DNA from: Flavobacteriales bacterium UBA4466
GTDB lineage: Bacteria > Bacteroidota > Bacteroidia > Flavobacteriales_D > Crocinitomicaceae
Length of the DNA stretch: 64,000 nucleotides
NCBI GenBank assembly: GCA_905182335.1
Contig: CAJJBE010000007.1
Coordinates: 19,842 to 83,841, forward strand
Direction: 5' to 3'
The notes under the pieces are model-generated. The model was not told the DNA's origin, made no database searches, and saw only the letters and a program-made list of their open reading frames with translations. How positions within the stretch are numbered: the first letter of the stretch is position 1; each line of letters begins with the position of its first letter. This document shows, piece by piece, positions 55,750-64,000 of this stretch. The translations under genes were made by a program, and so were the position numbers.

Positions 55750-56984
55750 TGATTGTAAGAAAATTAGTTCTATTATTTTGTCTTTTTTATTCTGTTTTAT
55801 TGTCTGCTCAGATAACAGCTCCTAGCAACTCGATAACTGAAGGAGAATATTTTTGGGATACAGATCCAGGAGAGGGGAATGGTACTCCTTTAGTTGCTTT
55901 TGATGGCAATTGGGATGAGAGTATGGAAAGTGTTTCAGAGTCTATATCTAGCTTACTATTTAATGGTTATCATACCTTTAATATTAGAGTAAAAGATGCT
56001 GATGGAGTTTGGAGCAGCATTTTTAGCAGTGTTATATATTTTGATCAACTAACGTCTTTAAGTGCTTCTGATTTTGATTTAACTCAAGGAGAATATTTTT
56101 GGGATGCAGATCCAGGAGAGGGCAATGGTACTCCTTTAGTTGCTTTTGATGGTAGTTGGGATGAGAGTATGGAAAGTGTTTCAGAGTCTATATCTAGCTT
56201 GCTATTTAATGGTTATCATACCTTTAATATTAGAGTAAAAGATGCTGATGGAGTATGGAGTAGCATTTTTAGCAATGTTATATATTTTGATCAACTACAG
56301 TCTTTAAGCGCTTCTGATTTTGATTTAACTCAAGGAGAATATTTTTGGGATACAGATCCAGGAGAGGGGAATGGTACTCCTTTAGTTGCTTTTGATGGTA
56401 ATTGGGATGAGAGTATGGAAAGTGTTTCAGAGTCTATATCTAGCTTGCTATTTAATGGTTATCATACCTTTAATATTAGAGTAAAAGATGCTGATGGAGT
56501 ATGGGGTTATCCCTTTATTGCTAGTATATTTTTTAATGATCCTTCAATAATTTACGGTTGTACAGATAGCACTTCTCTTAATTATGATCCTTTAGCAACA
56601 TTAGATGATGGTTCATGTTCTTACCCTTGTTTACCTGATACTTCTTTTACTTATATTAATGTAAATGACAGTTTAGTTTGGAATGGAATTACTTATGATA
56701 GCAGTGGTACCTATACTTATAATGGTTCTTCTACAATTAATAATTCTTCTGCAAGCCTCGATGGTATTAATGATTACGTTGATGTCGGCAACAATAGTGT
56801 ATTAGATGTTGATAATTCAGTAACTATTGAAGCCTGGATTAACCCTGCGAATTTGTCTAACCGTCATGCAATTTATTCAACAAGAAAGAATAACGATCCT
56901 GGATCATTTCAACTTGAAATAGGAAGTGAAAGTCATCTCGGGACAAGTTTTGTTGCAGTTACTGGGCCTGGATACTATGGATAG
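55749..56984 (+). CDS. N-terminal part of a frameshifted LamG/repeat T9SS adhesin, 411 aa
   Basis: Signal peptide (1-20, LLSAQ), then three 82-residue repeats (about 30-255: GEYFWDTDPGEGNGTPLVAF, NGYHTFNIRVKDADGVW). A Cys-containing module follows (YGCTDSTSLNYDPLATLDDG), then the first half of a LamG/concanavalin-like domain (SLDGINDYVDVGNNSVLDVD ... EAWINPANLSNRHA). The frame stops at 56984 in the middle of this domain. Its continuation is found one frame back at 56975-57168 (LWIAITGSNVINTNSGWVHI ... INGIPQAINTYPYTF), and then one further frame back from 57169. The full gene would be 55749-60126, about 1459 residues. It is either a real pseudogene or carries two sequencing indels. Confidence 0.8.
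   Translation: MIVRKLVLLFCLFYSVLLSAQITAPSNSITEGEYFWDTDPGEGNGTPLVAFDGNWDESMESVSESISSLLFNGYHTFNIRVKDADGVWSSIFSSVIYFDQLTSLSASDFDLTQGEYFWDADPGEGNGTPLVAFDGSWDESMESVSESISSLLFNGYHTFNIRVKDADGVWSSIFSNVIYFDQLQSLSASDFDLTQGEYFWDTDPGEGNGTPLVAFDGNWDESMESVSESISSLLFNGYHTFNIRVKDADGVWGYPFIASIFFNDPSIIYGCTDSTSLNYDPLATLDDGSCSYPCLPDTSFTYINVNDSLVWNGITYDSSGTYTYNGSSTINNSSASLDGINDYVDVGNNSVLDVDNSVTIEAWINPANLSNRHAIYSTRKNNDPGSFQLEIGSESHLGTSFVAVTGPGYYG
55839..56536 (+). repeat. Three tandem copies of a 246-bp unit
   Basis: GGAGAATAT recurs at 55842, 56088 and 56334, exactly 246 bp apart. The copies differ by only a few bases (D/A, N/S and S/N changes), so the duplication is recent. They encode an 82-residue beta-rich unit. 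Confidence 0.95.
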
Positions 56985-57168
56985 CTATTACAGGTAGTAA
57001 CGTAATAAACACTAACAGTGGATGGGTACATATTGCTTATACTAGAGATGGTGTAGGCGATAATCATCAAATTTATATTAATGGTATACCGCAGGCAATC
57101 AATACTTATCCCTATACATTTGCTAATAATAATGCTTCAAAAGAAATAGGGCGTGGGACTTCGCCTAG

Positions 57169-60126
57169 TTGCAATACTATGACGGTCAAATAGATCAAGT
57201 TAGCATTTGGAATATTGCACTATCTCAACAAGAAATTCAAAATTATATGAACTGCTCACCTCAGGGAAATGAAGTAGGTCTAGTTGGCTATTGGAACTTT
57301 GAAGAAGGTAGTGGTAATACTGCTTATGACCAAACCTCCAATGGAAATGATGGAATCATTAATGGAGCTACTTATGACACAAATGTGCCATCACAATCTT
57401 GCTCCTTAACCAATGCTAATGGTTGCGATAGTATAGCTATACTTAATTTAACTATTAATCAATCAGATACTTCATACACCAACATTACTAATTGTGATTC
57501 TTATACATGGTCTGTAAATGGAACTACATATACTCAGACTGGAACTTATACTGATGTAAGTACGAATTCATCAGGATGTACAGAGACTGAGATTTTAGTA
57601 CTTACAATAAATAACAGTACAACCAATACTAATTACTTGCCATCAAATGGTTTAGTTGGCTGGTGGCCTTTTAATGGCAATGCAAATGATGAAAGTGGAA
57701 ATGCGTATAATGGCACTGTTAATGGCGCAGCACTAACTACTGATAGATTAGGTGCTACTAATTCAGCATATTCATTTAATGGTAACAGTGCTTTTATTCA
57801 AACCCCCACTTCTGCTGTAAATTTCCCCTCGGGCTTTACTATAAGTGTTTGGGCAAAAGTTTTAGGTGCAAATACAAATACAAATTGTTCTTTTGGATGT
57901 GCTGAATTTCTTGTAACAAAAGGGGATGATGGGCAAAGTGGGCGTATTAGTATTCAGTATTCTCAAGACACCGGAGGAGAAACTTTTGCGGGGGCAACTG
58001 ATTATAGTTTATCTGTGAGTTCTTTAACACAATATCCATTTCCTCAACCAAATTGGCATCATGTAGTATATACATTTGATAATACGAATTACAAAATTTA
58101 TCTTGATGGATTGCTAATGAATACGATAGCTTCAACAACTGCTATTCCTAATCTGGCAAGCGATATCGTTTTCGGAAAGATGCCTAATAACACATCCTAC
58201 CCTTATTATTTTAATGGCTATTTAGACGACATCGGTATTTGGAATCATGCATTAACCCCAGGAGAAATAACTAATTTATACAGTGCAGTTAATTTTGCCT
58301 CCCCTACAGGAACTCATACAATAACAGAATGTGACGCTTACACATGGATTGACGGAAACACCTACACAGCCAGTAACAACTTAGCTACTTTTAACATTAC
58401 TAATGGTGCTGCTAGCGGTTGTGATTCTTTGGTAACTTTAGATTTGACTATTGTTAACGCTACTTCAGGTACAGACACCAAAACAGAATGTAATTCTTAT
58501 ACTTGGATTGATGGAAACACCTTCACAGCAAGTAACAACTCAGCCACTTTTAATATTACTAATGGTGCTGCTAATGGTTGTGATAGTTTGGTAACTTTAG
58601 ATTTGACTATTGTTAATTCAACATCCGGTACGGACATCAGAACGGAATGTAATTCTTACACTTGGATTGATGGAAACACCTTCACAGCAAGTAACAACTC
58701 AGCCACTTTTAATATTACTAATGGTGCTGCTAATGGTTGTGATTCTTTGGTAACTTTAGATTTGACTATTGTTAACGCTACTTCAGGAACGGACACCAGA
58801 ACAGAATGTAATTCTTACACTTGGATTGATGGAAACACCTTCACAGCAAGTAACAACTCAGCCACTTTTAATATTACTAATGGTGCTGCTAATGGTTGTG
58901 ATAGTTTGGTAACTTTAGATTTGACTATTGTTAACGCTACTTCAGGAACGGACACCAGAACAGAATGTAATTCTTACACTTGGATTGATGGGAATACCTA
59001 TACAGCAAGTAACAACTCTGCTACTTTTAATATTGTCGGAGGTGCTGCTAATGGTTGTGATTCTTTGGTAACTTTAGATTTGACGATTGTTAATTCTACT
59101 TCAGGTACGGACACCCGAACAGAATGTAATTCTTATACTTGGTTTGATGGTATCAACTACACAGCAAGTAACAACTCAGCTACTTTTAATATTATCGGTG
59201 GTGCTGCTAGCGGTTGTGACTCTTTGGTAACTTTAGATTTGACGATTGTTAATTCTACTTCAGGTACAGATACCAAAACAGAATGTAATTCTTACACTTG
59301 GATTGATGGGAATACCTACACAACTAGTAACAACTCAGCTACTTTTAACATTACTAATGGTGGTTCTAATGGTTGTGATAGTTTGGTAACTTTAGATTTG
59401 ACTATTGTTAACTCTACTTCAGGTATTGATACAAGAACAGAATGTAATTCACTTCTTTGGATTGATGGTAACACTTATTATGCAAATAATAACACTGCAA
59501 CATTCAACATAATCGGTGGAGCTTCTAATTTGTGTGACTCTTTAGTAACACTCGACTTGACTATTAATACTTCTACTACTGGAACTGATACCAGAACTGA
59601 ATGTGACTCTTACACCGCACCGGATGGTGCGGTCTATACTTCCACCGGAATTTACACTGCCATAATTTCAAACGCAGCAAATTGCGACAGTACTATTACG
59701 ATTGATCTTACGGTGAACAATGCAACTGCAAGCAGTATTTCCGAAACGGCTTTGGACTTGTATACTGCACCAAGTGGAGCTGTTTATACAACGAGCGGCG
59801 TGTTCAACGATACCATAGCAAATGCTGCAGGATGTGATAGTGTAATAAGCATTACACTTACGATGAGCCATACCGGAATTGAAGAGCTAAATCACCAACC
59901 GATCTTCCTTACACCAAATCCCACAAGTGATTTTATTACCATTGTAGGGCTTGAAAATGTAACGGAAATTAAAAGTATGGAGCTGTTGTCTTCAGCGGGT
60001 AGGGTAGTTGCTGTATTGAAAGTCGGCACACTGAAAATAGACGTGTCGAGGCTCAGCAGCGGAGCCTATTTCCTATCCATTACACACACTAACGGAACAG
60101 AACGATTGCGCTTTGTGAAGGAGTGA
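57169..60126 (+). pseudogene. C-terminal part of the same frameshifted adhesin: LamG, nine or ten 52-residue repeats, T9SS domain
   Basis: The frame opens at 57169 with QYYDGQIDQVSIWN, the end of the LamG domain begun in the previous entry. The TTG at 57169 is not a credible start. A second LamG domain follows (about 57645-58290, GLVGWWPFNGNANDESGNAY ... GYLDDIGIWNHALTPGE). Then come tandem 52-residue repeats (TECNSYTWIDGNTFTASNNS) and a T9SS sorting domain (about 59877-60126, FLTPNPTSDFITIVGL ... GAYFLSITHTNGTERL). LamG domains usually bind glycans or other ligands, so the intact protein would be a surface adhesin. The next gene lies 193 bp downstream; that gap shows no gene. Confidence 0.8.
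58308..59870 (+). repeat. Tandem 156-bp repeats, eight close and two diverged copies
   Basis: Each 156-bp unit encodes 52 residues with TECNSYTWIDGN, NNSATFNITNGA and CDSLVTLDLTIVN. Units 2-4 are nearly identical, units 1 and 5-8 slightly diverged. The last two (TAPDGAVYTSTG and TAPSGAVYTTSG types) are diverged and shorter. The pattern suggests expansion from an older array. Confidence 0.92.
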
Positions 60127-60319
60127 GAAATGTGCACTATGCAACCTTTTAAGTCGTTCATCCGTTTTGCTTAAGTATATTGAGAAAAAATTAAACAGGA
60201 AATGTCTATTCAATAAAATAAAACCTGGATTGTACTCATAGCTCAGATATTGAAGGATCTCTTCATTCCATTGCTAAACAGACACTTAATCAACCAAACA
60301 CAAGCTAAAAAAAATAAGT

Positions 60320-63300
60320 ATGTTATTAAAGATTGCGATCACATCAATCCTAATATTTTCAATTTTCAATGCGAATGCTCAGAATAGCTTCGGAAATAAA
60401 GAAACGACATGGTCAGCTGATGCATTTGATTATTGGTTTACTGATGTTAGTGAACAAAATCTGCCATATGGTATTTCAGAAGCTGTATTGTTTTCTAGTT
60501 CGACACGGCTTGGACAACTGCTATTTACAAAAAGTGGAATAACGATTCTAAATCCACGTCGATTAACAGAAGAGCATCAAGATTTGAGTAAAATTGAGGA
60601 GGGTGGAGAAAATAAAATATATGATGATCTAAACCCTTTGAAATATGAATTTCTGTTTATTAATTCTAGTCAAGATGCAGAGCTCATAGGCAGTCTAAAG
60701 TGTTCGCATTATTCTGTATTTGGACGAACTAAACTTAGCAATTACAACAATCTTGTTTATCGCGGCATATATCCCAACATCGACATTATCTTTTCCCTGC
60801 CTGAAACGGGTGGATTAAAATATGATATTATTGTTCATCCAGGTGGAAATATTGAGGATGTCCAAATCATGCATAAAGACAGTAAACTGGATATAAAAAA
60901 AGAGGGCAATCTAAATATTCAAACTGAAGGCTACATGCTCACAGATAAAGCTCCAACAGCTTTTGATTCAGATGACATACCGGTAGCCGTTTCTTTTGAG
61001 TTAAAGAACAACTTAGTTTCTTTCGAAACTGAACCATACGACAAGAGTAAGACACTTATTATTGATCCTGTCATTGATTTTTCTCCAGATTCATCTTTTG
61101 TTTCAGGCAGCGGAACATTTTACCCGTTGAAGCCTATGTTTAGGAATATCAATTTTGACATGTTCGGCAATCTTTATTGTTCAGTGGATAGAGCCCAGAA
61201 TTTTGGTAATGACTTTATTTATCGGAAGTATTCGCCAAATGGGGTGTTATTATGGTCGAATAATACTTTTGTTTTATATATCAAAATTTCTGATGTCACA
61301 GTTAATCCACAAACGGGAACTTCTTACGCAGTAACTGGCGATTTAGTATCAATTGACAGCAATGGATTTACAATTGCAAGCGTAAATAATGTATATTCAG
61401 AATTGTCAGTGAGATACGACCCTTGTTTGGATACGGTTGTCATGGGCTTGGGAGGTTGCAATCCTGGTCCTATCCCTGTTGATAATGATGTTGTAGTCTT
61501 TAGTCCTAATCTTTTGACCGGGGTATCAAATAATATTAATTTATTACCGTGTTTATTTTATCAGCAAGGGTCCAGTGCTTTAACATTAGATCCTGAAGGG
61601 GGCGACGCTTATTTTGTAATGAATACAGCAACCATCGGACCAGGTCGTATTTACAAAATGAATTATGGGCAAGTTGGTGTTTCTCCTTCCCTAACATGGC
61701 AAAATTTATCTTTAAGTAGTGCATATCCCAGAGGAGCAAGTTCTGATGTTTTAACTTGTGGAAGAAATTACCTTTACTATTTTGATGGTTCTGCGATTGA
61801 AAAAAGAAACAAGAATACAGGAGCGCTTTTGAATACTCTTACAATCAATGTAAATAGTCCAATTCTATTGAGTGGCGATGTATTTAATGCTGCTGTCAAT
61901 TCATTTGTCAATGTGTCTCCGCATGGAATTGATCTTGATCTATGCGGTAACGTTTATGTTGGGCAATCGCAAGCTGTAAAAGTATATGATTCAAATTTAA
62001 ATTTTTTGACTCAGTATCTCACAACTAGCTTAGATACTATTCTGGATATCCAAATACATGAAGATCAACTGGCAGTTGGTGGGTTCAACTATTTGGAAGT
62101 TTTTACGCTACCTTATTTTTCAGGAACTAATAATATTACCTTAAGTACTACTCCAGACACCTGTGCTTTATGCATCGGATCAGCCGCAATAGATACAACA
62201 TCATTTCCATGCGGAGATCTTGATTCGCTAGATATTCTCTGGTCCAATGGGCAAAATACTCCAGCTATTTCGGGGTTGTGCGAAGGCTGGTATTCTGTGA
62301 CTATCAGTGGAGGTTGTTTTTCTCAACAATTCACAGATTCTGTATTCGTGAGTAACACGGCCACGCTTTGCGGTGTAAATATTTCTATTCCAGATGATAC
62401 TATTTGTGTTGGTGAATGTGTCGACCTAGTTGCTGCAACTATAGGTTCTTTTACTGCGCCAGTTACTTATGCATGGAATAATGGCATCATAGCAACAGAT
62501 AGTGTCGTAAACGTCTGTCCAACAGCAACAACGACATATGAAGTGATTGGAACTGATTCAACCGGCCTAGCGGACACCGCAATCGTTACCATCACCGTTG
62601 TTGCGCCACCTGTAATAAATCTTGGAAATGACACCGCCATTTGCTTTGTTCCGTTCACCTTGGATGCAGGAAATATAGGAGCTTCTTTTTCTTGGCAAGA
62701 TGGTTCCAATACACAACTTTTCAGTGTTGATAGCTCTGGTGTATTTTCTGTAACCGTTGATAATGGTGTTTGTATTAACACTGATAGTATCGTCATTAAC
62801 TATGATCCTGCAATTGTGAATCTGGGGCCCGATATTATCACTTGTCAGCCAGATACTGTTGTTTTTGATGCTGGAGTTCTTTTCGTATCGTATTTATGGG
62901 GTGATAATTCTACCGACCAGACTTTAAATGCTTTAAATACAGGCATGTACAGTGTCGAGGTGACGAACTCTTCTGGGTGCACTGCTTTGGATACCACCGA
63001 AATCATTGCTGGCTCACTTGCTTTAAATCTGGGCAGCGACACAGTAATTTGCCAAGGGCAATCATTATTAGTTAATGCACAAACGCAAGCGTCGGGTGTA
63101 GACTATTTATGGAGTACTGGGTCTACTAATCCAACCTTGACTTTGACAGATGCTGGAGTATATTGGGTTGAGGTATCCTCCGGGATTTGTTTGCAAAGGG
63201 ATTCCATAGAGGTACAAGAACAAATTGTAACAGCTGCATTTGAAGGTTTAAATGAATCGGGTTGTTCTCCCGTAACTATCGATTTTAACAGTACATCTGT

Positions 63301-64000
63301 TGTGAGTATTGGAAGCATTACTTCTTGGGATTGGAATTTCGGTAACGGAATGAACTCCAATGTTGAGAACCCGAATCAAACGTATTTAAATGAAGAAGGT
63401 ATCACTTACCCCATTCAATTAATCGTAACATCGGACCTTGGTTGTACGGATGATACAACGGTATTTATGCAAATCAATGCTTATCCTCAGGTTGTAGCTG
63501 AATTTAGCTATTTTCCGAATACTGTTTTATTTGGTGAAGACATTTATTTTGAGAATCTTTCGACAAATGCTACAAGTTGGCAATGGGACTTTGGAGATGG
63601 GGTGAATTCTATTGAAGAAAGCCCAGCGCATTCGTACCTTACCATTGGTACGTATTCCATAACCTTGATAGCTTCCAATGAATTTGGATGTAACGATACT
63701 ATTAGCTATCAGCTTGAAGTTTCCAGTGAGACTTTGCTGTTTGTGCCGAATACTTTTACTCCTGATGGTGATGAATTTAATCAAAATTGGGTGGTTCAGA
63801 TTTCAGAAATTGACATCTATGACTTCAGCATTACTTTATTTAATAGATGGGGTGAGCTAATCTGGGAGAGCTTTGATCCTGAAGTTGGATGGGATGGAAC
63901 TATAAATGGCGCTGCTGTTCAAGATGGGGTATACACATGGAAAATAGAAGTTGGGACAAAGTTTACCGGAAAGAGAGAAATATTCACTGGCCATGTAAAT
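60320..64000 (+). CDS. Large secreted protein with PKD domains and gliding-motility C-terminal domain (cut by window edge)
   Basis: From ATG 60320 the frame is open to the end of the window (1227 codons). Signal peptide (1-21, NANAQ); a DUF7948-like N-terminal domain (about 30-255: NLVYRGIYPNIDIIF, GGLKYDIIVHPGGNIEDV, KTLIIDPVIDF); and a beta-propeller-like middle (about 260-600). Ig/PKD-like domains follow (about 610-1130: WSTGSTNPTLTLTDAGVYWV, WQWDFGDGVNS). A gliding-motility-associated (type B) C-terminal domain ends it (FVPNTFTPDGDEFNQNW, YDFSITLFNRWGELIWESFD, GKREIFTGHVN). Only a few residues should be missing. This domain directs proteins through the T9SS with partners of the PorP/SprF type, none of which is in view. 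Confidence 0.88.
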   Translation, partial: MLLKIAITSILIFSIFNANAQNSFGNKETTWSADAFDYWFTDVSEQNLPYGISEAVLFSSSTRLGQLLFTKSGITILNPRRLTEEHQDLSKIEEGGENKIYDDLNPLKYEFLFINSSQDAELIGSLKCSHYSVFGRTKLSNYNNLVYRGIYPNIDIIFSLPETGGLKYDIIVHPGGNIEDVQIMHKDSKLDIKKEGNLNIQTEGYMLTDKAPTAFDSDDIPVAVSFELKNNLVSFETEPYDKSKTLIIDPVIDFSPDSSFVSGSGTFYPLKPMFRNINFDMFGNLYCSVDRAQNFGNDFIYRKYSPNGVLLWSNNTFVLYIKISDVTVNPQTGTSYAVTGDLVSIDSNGFTIASVNNVYSELSVRYDPCLDTVVMGLGGCNPGPIPVDNDVVVFSPNLLTGVSNNINLLPCLFYQQGSSALTLDPEGGDAYFVMNTATIGPGRIYKMNYGQVGVSPSLTWQNLSLSSAYPRGASSDVLTCGRNYLYYFDGSAIEKRNKNTGALLNTLTINVNSPILLSGDVFNAAVNSFVNVSPHGIDLDLCGNVYVGQSQAVKVYDSNLNFLTQYLTTSLDTILDIQIHEDQLAVGGFNYLEVFTLPYFSGTNNITLSTTPDTCALCIGSAAIDTTSFPCGDLDSLDILWSNGQNTPAISGLCEGWYSVTISGGCFSQQFTDSVFVSNTATLCGVNISIPDDTICVGECVDLVAATIGSFTAPVTYAWNNGIIATDSVVNVCPTATTTYEVIGTDSTGLADTAIVTITVVAPPVINLGNDTAICFVPFTLDAGNIGASFSWQDGSNTQLFSVDSSGVFSVTVDNGVCINTDSIVINYDPAIVNLGPDIITCQPDTVVFDAGVLFVSYLWGDNSTDQTLNALNTGMYSVEVTNSSGCTALDTTEIIAGSLALNLGSDTVICQGQSLLVNAQTQASGVDYLWSTGSTNPTLTLTDAGVYWVEVSSGICLQRDSIEVQEQIVTAAFEGLNESGCSPVTIDFNSTSVVSIGSITSWDWNFGNGMNSNVENPNQTYLNEEGITYPIQLIVTSDLGCTDDTTVFMQINAYPQVVAEFSYFPNTVLFGEDIYFENLSTNATSWQWDFGDGVNSIEESPAHSYLTIGTYSITLIASNEFGCNDTISYQLEVSSETLLFVPNTFTPDGDEFNQNWVVQISEIDIYDFSITLFNRWGELIWESFDPEVGWDGTINGAAVQDGVYTWKIEVGTKFTGKREIFTGHVN

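Noticed and set aside
56975..57168. Programmed ribosomal frameshifting in the adhesin gene
   Set aside because: Two shifts in the same direction without slippery heptamers or evident structure; mutation or sequencing error is simpler.
57169..57171. TTG as true start of the 985-residue frame
   Set aside because: It lies inside a LamG domain whose first half is in the preceding frames; there is no signal peptide.
62467..63360. Minus-strand frames of 65-109 codons at 62467-62796, 62845-63042 and 63103-63360
   Set aside because: They are the antisense of the open plus-strand gene 60320-64000, which has a continuous frame with recognised domains.

Overview
The window looks like a chromosomal segment of an AT-rich member of the Bacteroidota, most likely Flavobacteriia/Flavobacteriales. 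The indicators are: many exported proteins with type IX secretion (T9SS) C-terminal sorting domains and one with the gliding-motility-type C-terminal domain; a SprA-like giant outer-membrane barrel; a sigma-54 gene; Bacteroidota-type promoters (TTG-N19-TAnnTTTG, best seen before the initiator tRNA gene); and almost no Shine-Dalgarno sequences. Genus and species cannot be fixed from what is visible.

Layout. 1-6.9 kb: the N-terminal part of a TonB-receptor-like barrel, a lipoprotein, the tRNA-fMet gene, a small two-gene secreted cassette (2514-4110), an AlkB-type demethylase with a DUF2306 membrane protein, a gene remnant, a small membrane protein and an acyl-CoA desaturase. 7-15.5 kb (minus strand): a large version of the same two-gene cassette. 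It has a 1109-residue T9SS protein with a cupredoxin domain nested in an Fn3 domain, and a 1331-residue tail-spike-like protein with eight almost identical 402-bp repeats and a Peptidase_S74 chaperone, followed by a thioredoxin-like protein and a lipoprotein. 15.7-18 kb: the GTPases era and der. 18-21.7 kb: the giant barrel and a frameshifted small ORF. 21.8-27.2 kb (plus): an NlpC/P60 hydrolase, a two-component pair, and a Wzz-like plus Wzy-like polysaccharide pair.

27.2-36.2 kb (minus): a methyltransferase, then a tightly packed cell-envelope and housekeeping run, hemJ - enoyl-CoA hydratase - flippase - dut - nucleotidyltransferase - TPR lipoprotein - DUF4292 lipoprotein - EnvC-like degenerate LytM protein. 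Two successive junctions in it use near-identical 17-nt overlaps. 36.3-38 kb: lysS. 38-50.7 kb (minus): a secreted PEP-synthase-like T9SS protein, a histidine phosphatase, a PAP2-like protein, rpoN, asnS, pth, and an exbB-X-exbD-exbD energy-transduction operon. 50.7-52.3 kb is a gene-poor stretch with gene remnants and a hemerythrin gene. 52.3-64 kb (plus): a TPR membrane regulator with a LuxR-like HTH, then a beta-helix protein, a large LamG/repeat T9SS adhesin broken by two frameshifts, and a PKD/gliding-CTD protein that runs off the right edge.

Common themes are surface display (T9SS cargo, polysaccharide, barrel proteins), the energy supply and envelope remodelling that support it (ExbBD, EnvC-like), and translation housekeeping (lysS, asnS, pth, era, der, fMet). 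The least ordinary items are the duplicated two-gene cassettes, the nearly identical 402-bp repeat array, the secreted PEP-synthase-like protein, the nested cupredoxin, and the twice-frameshifted adhesin.
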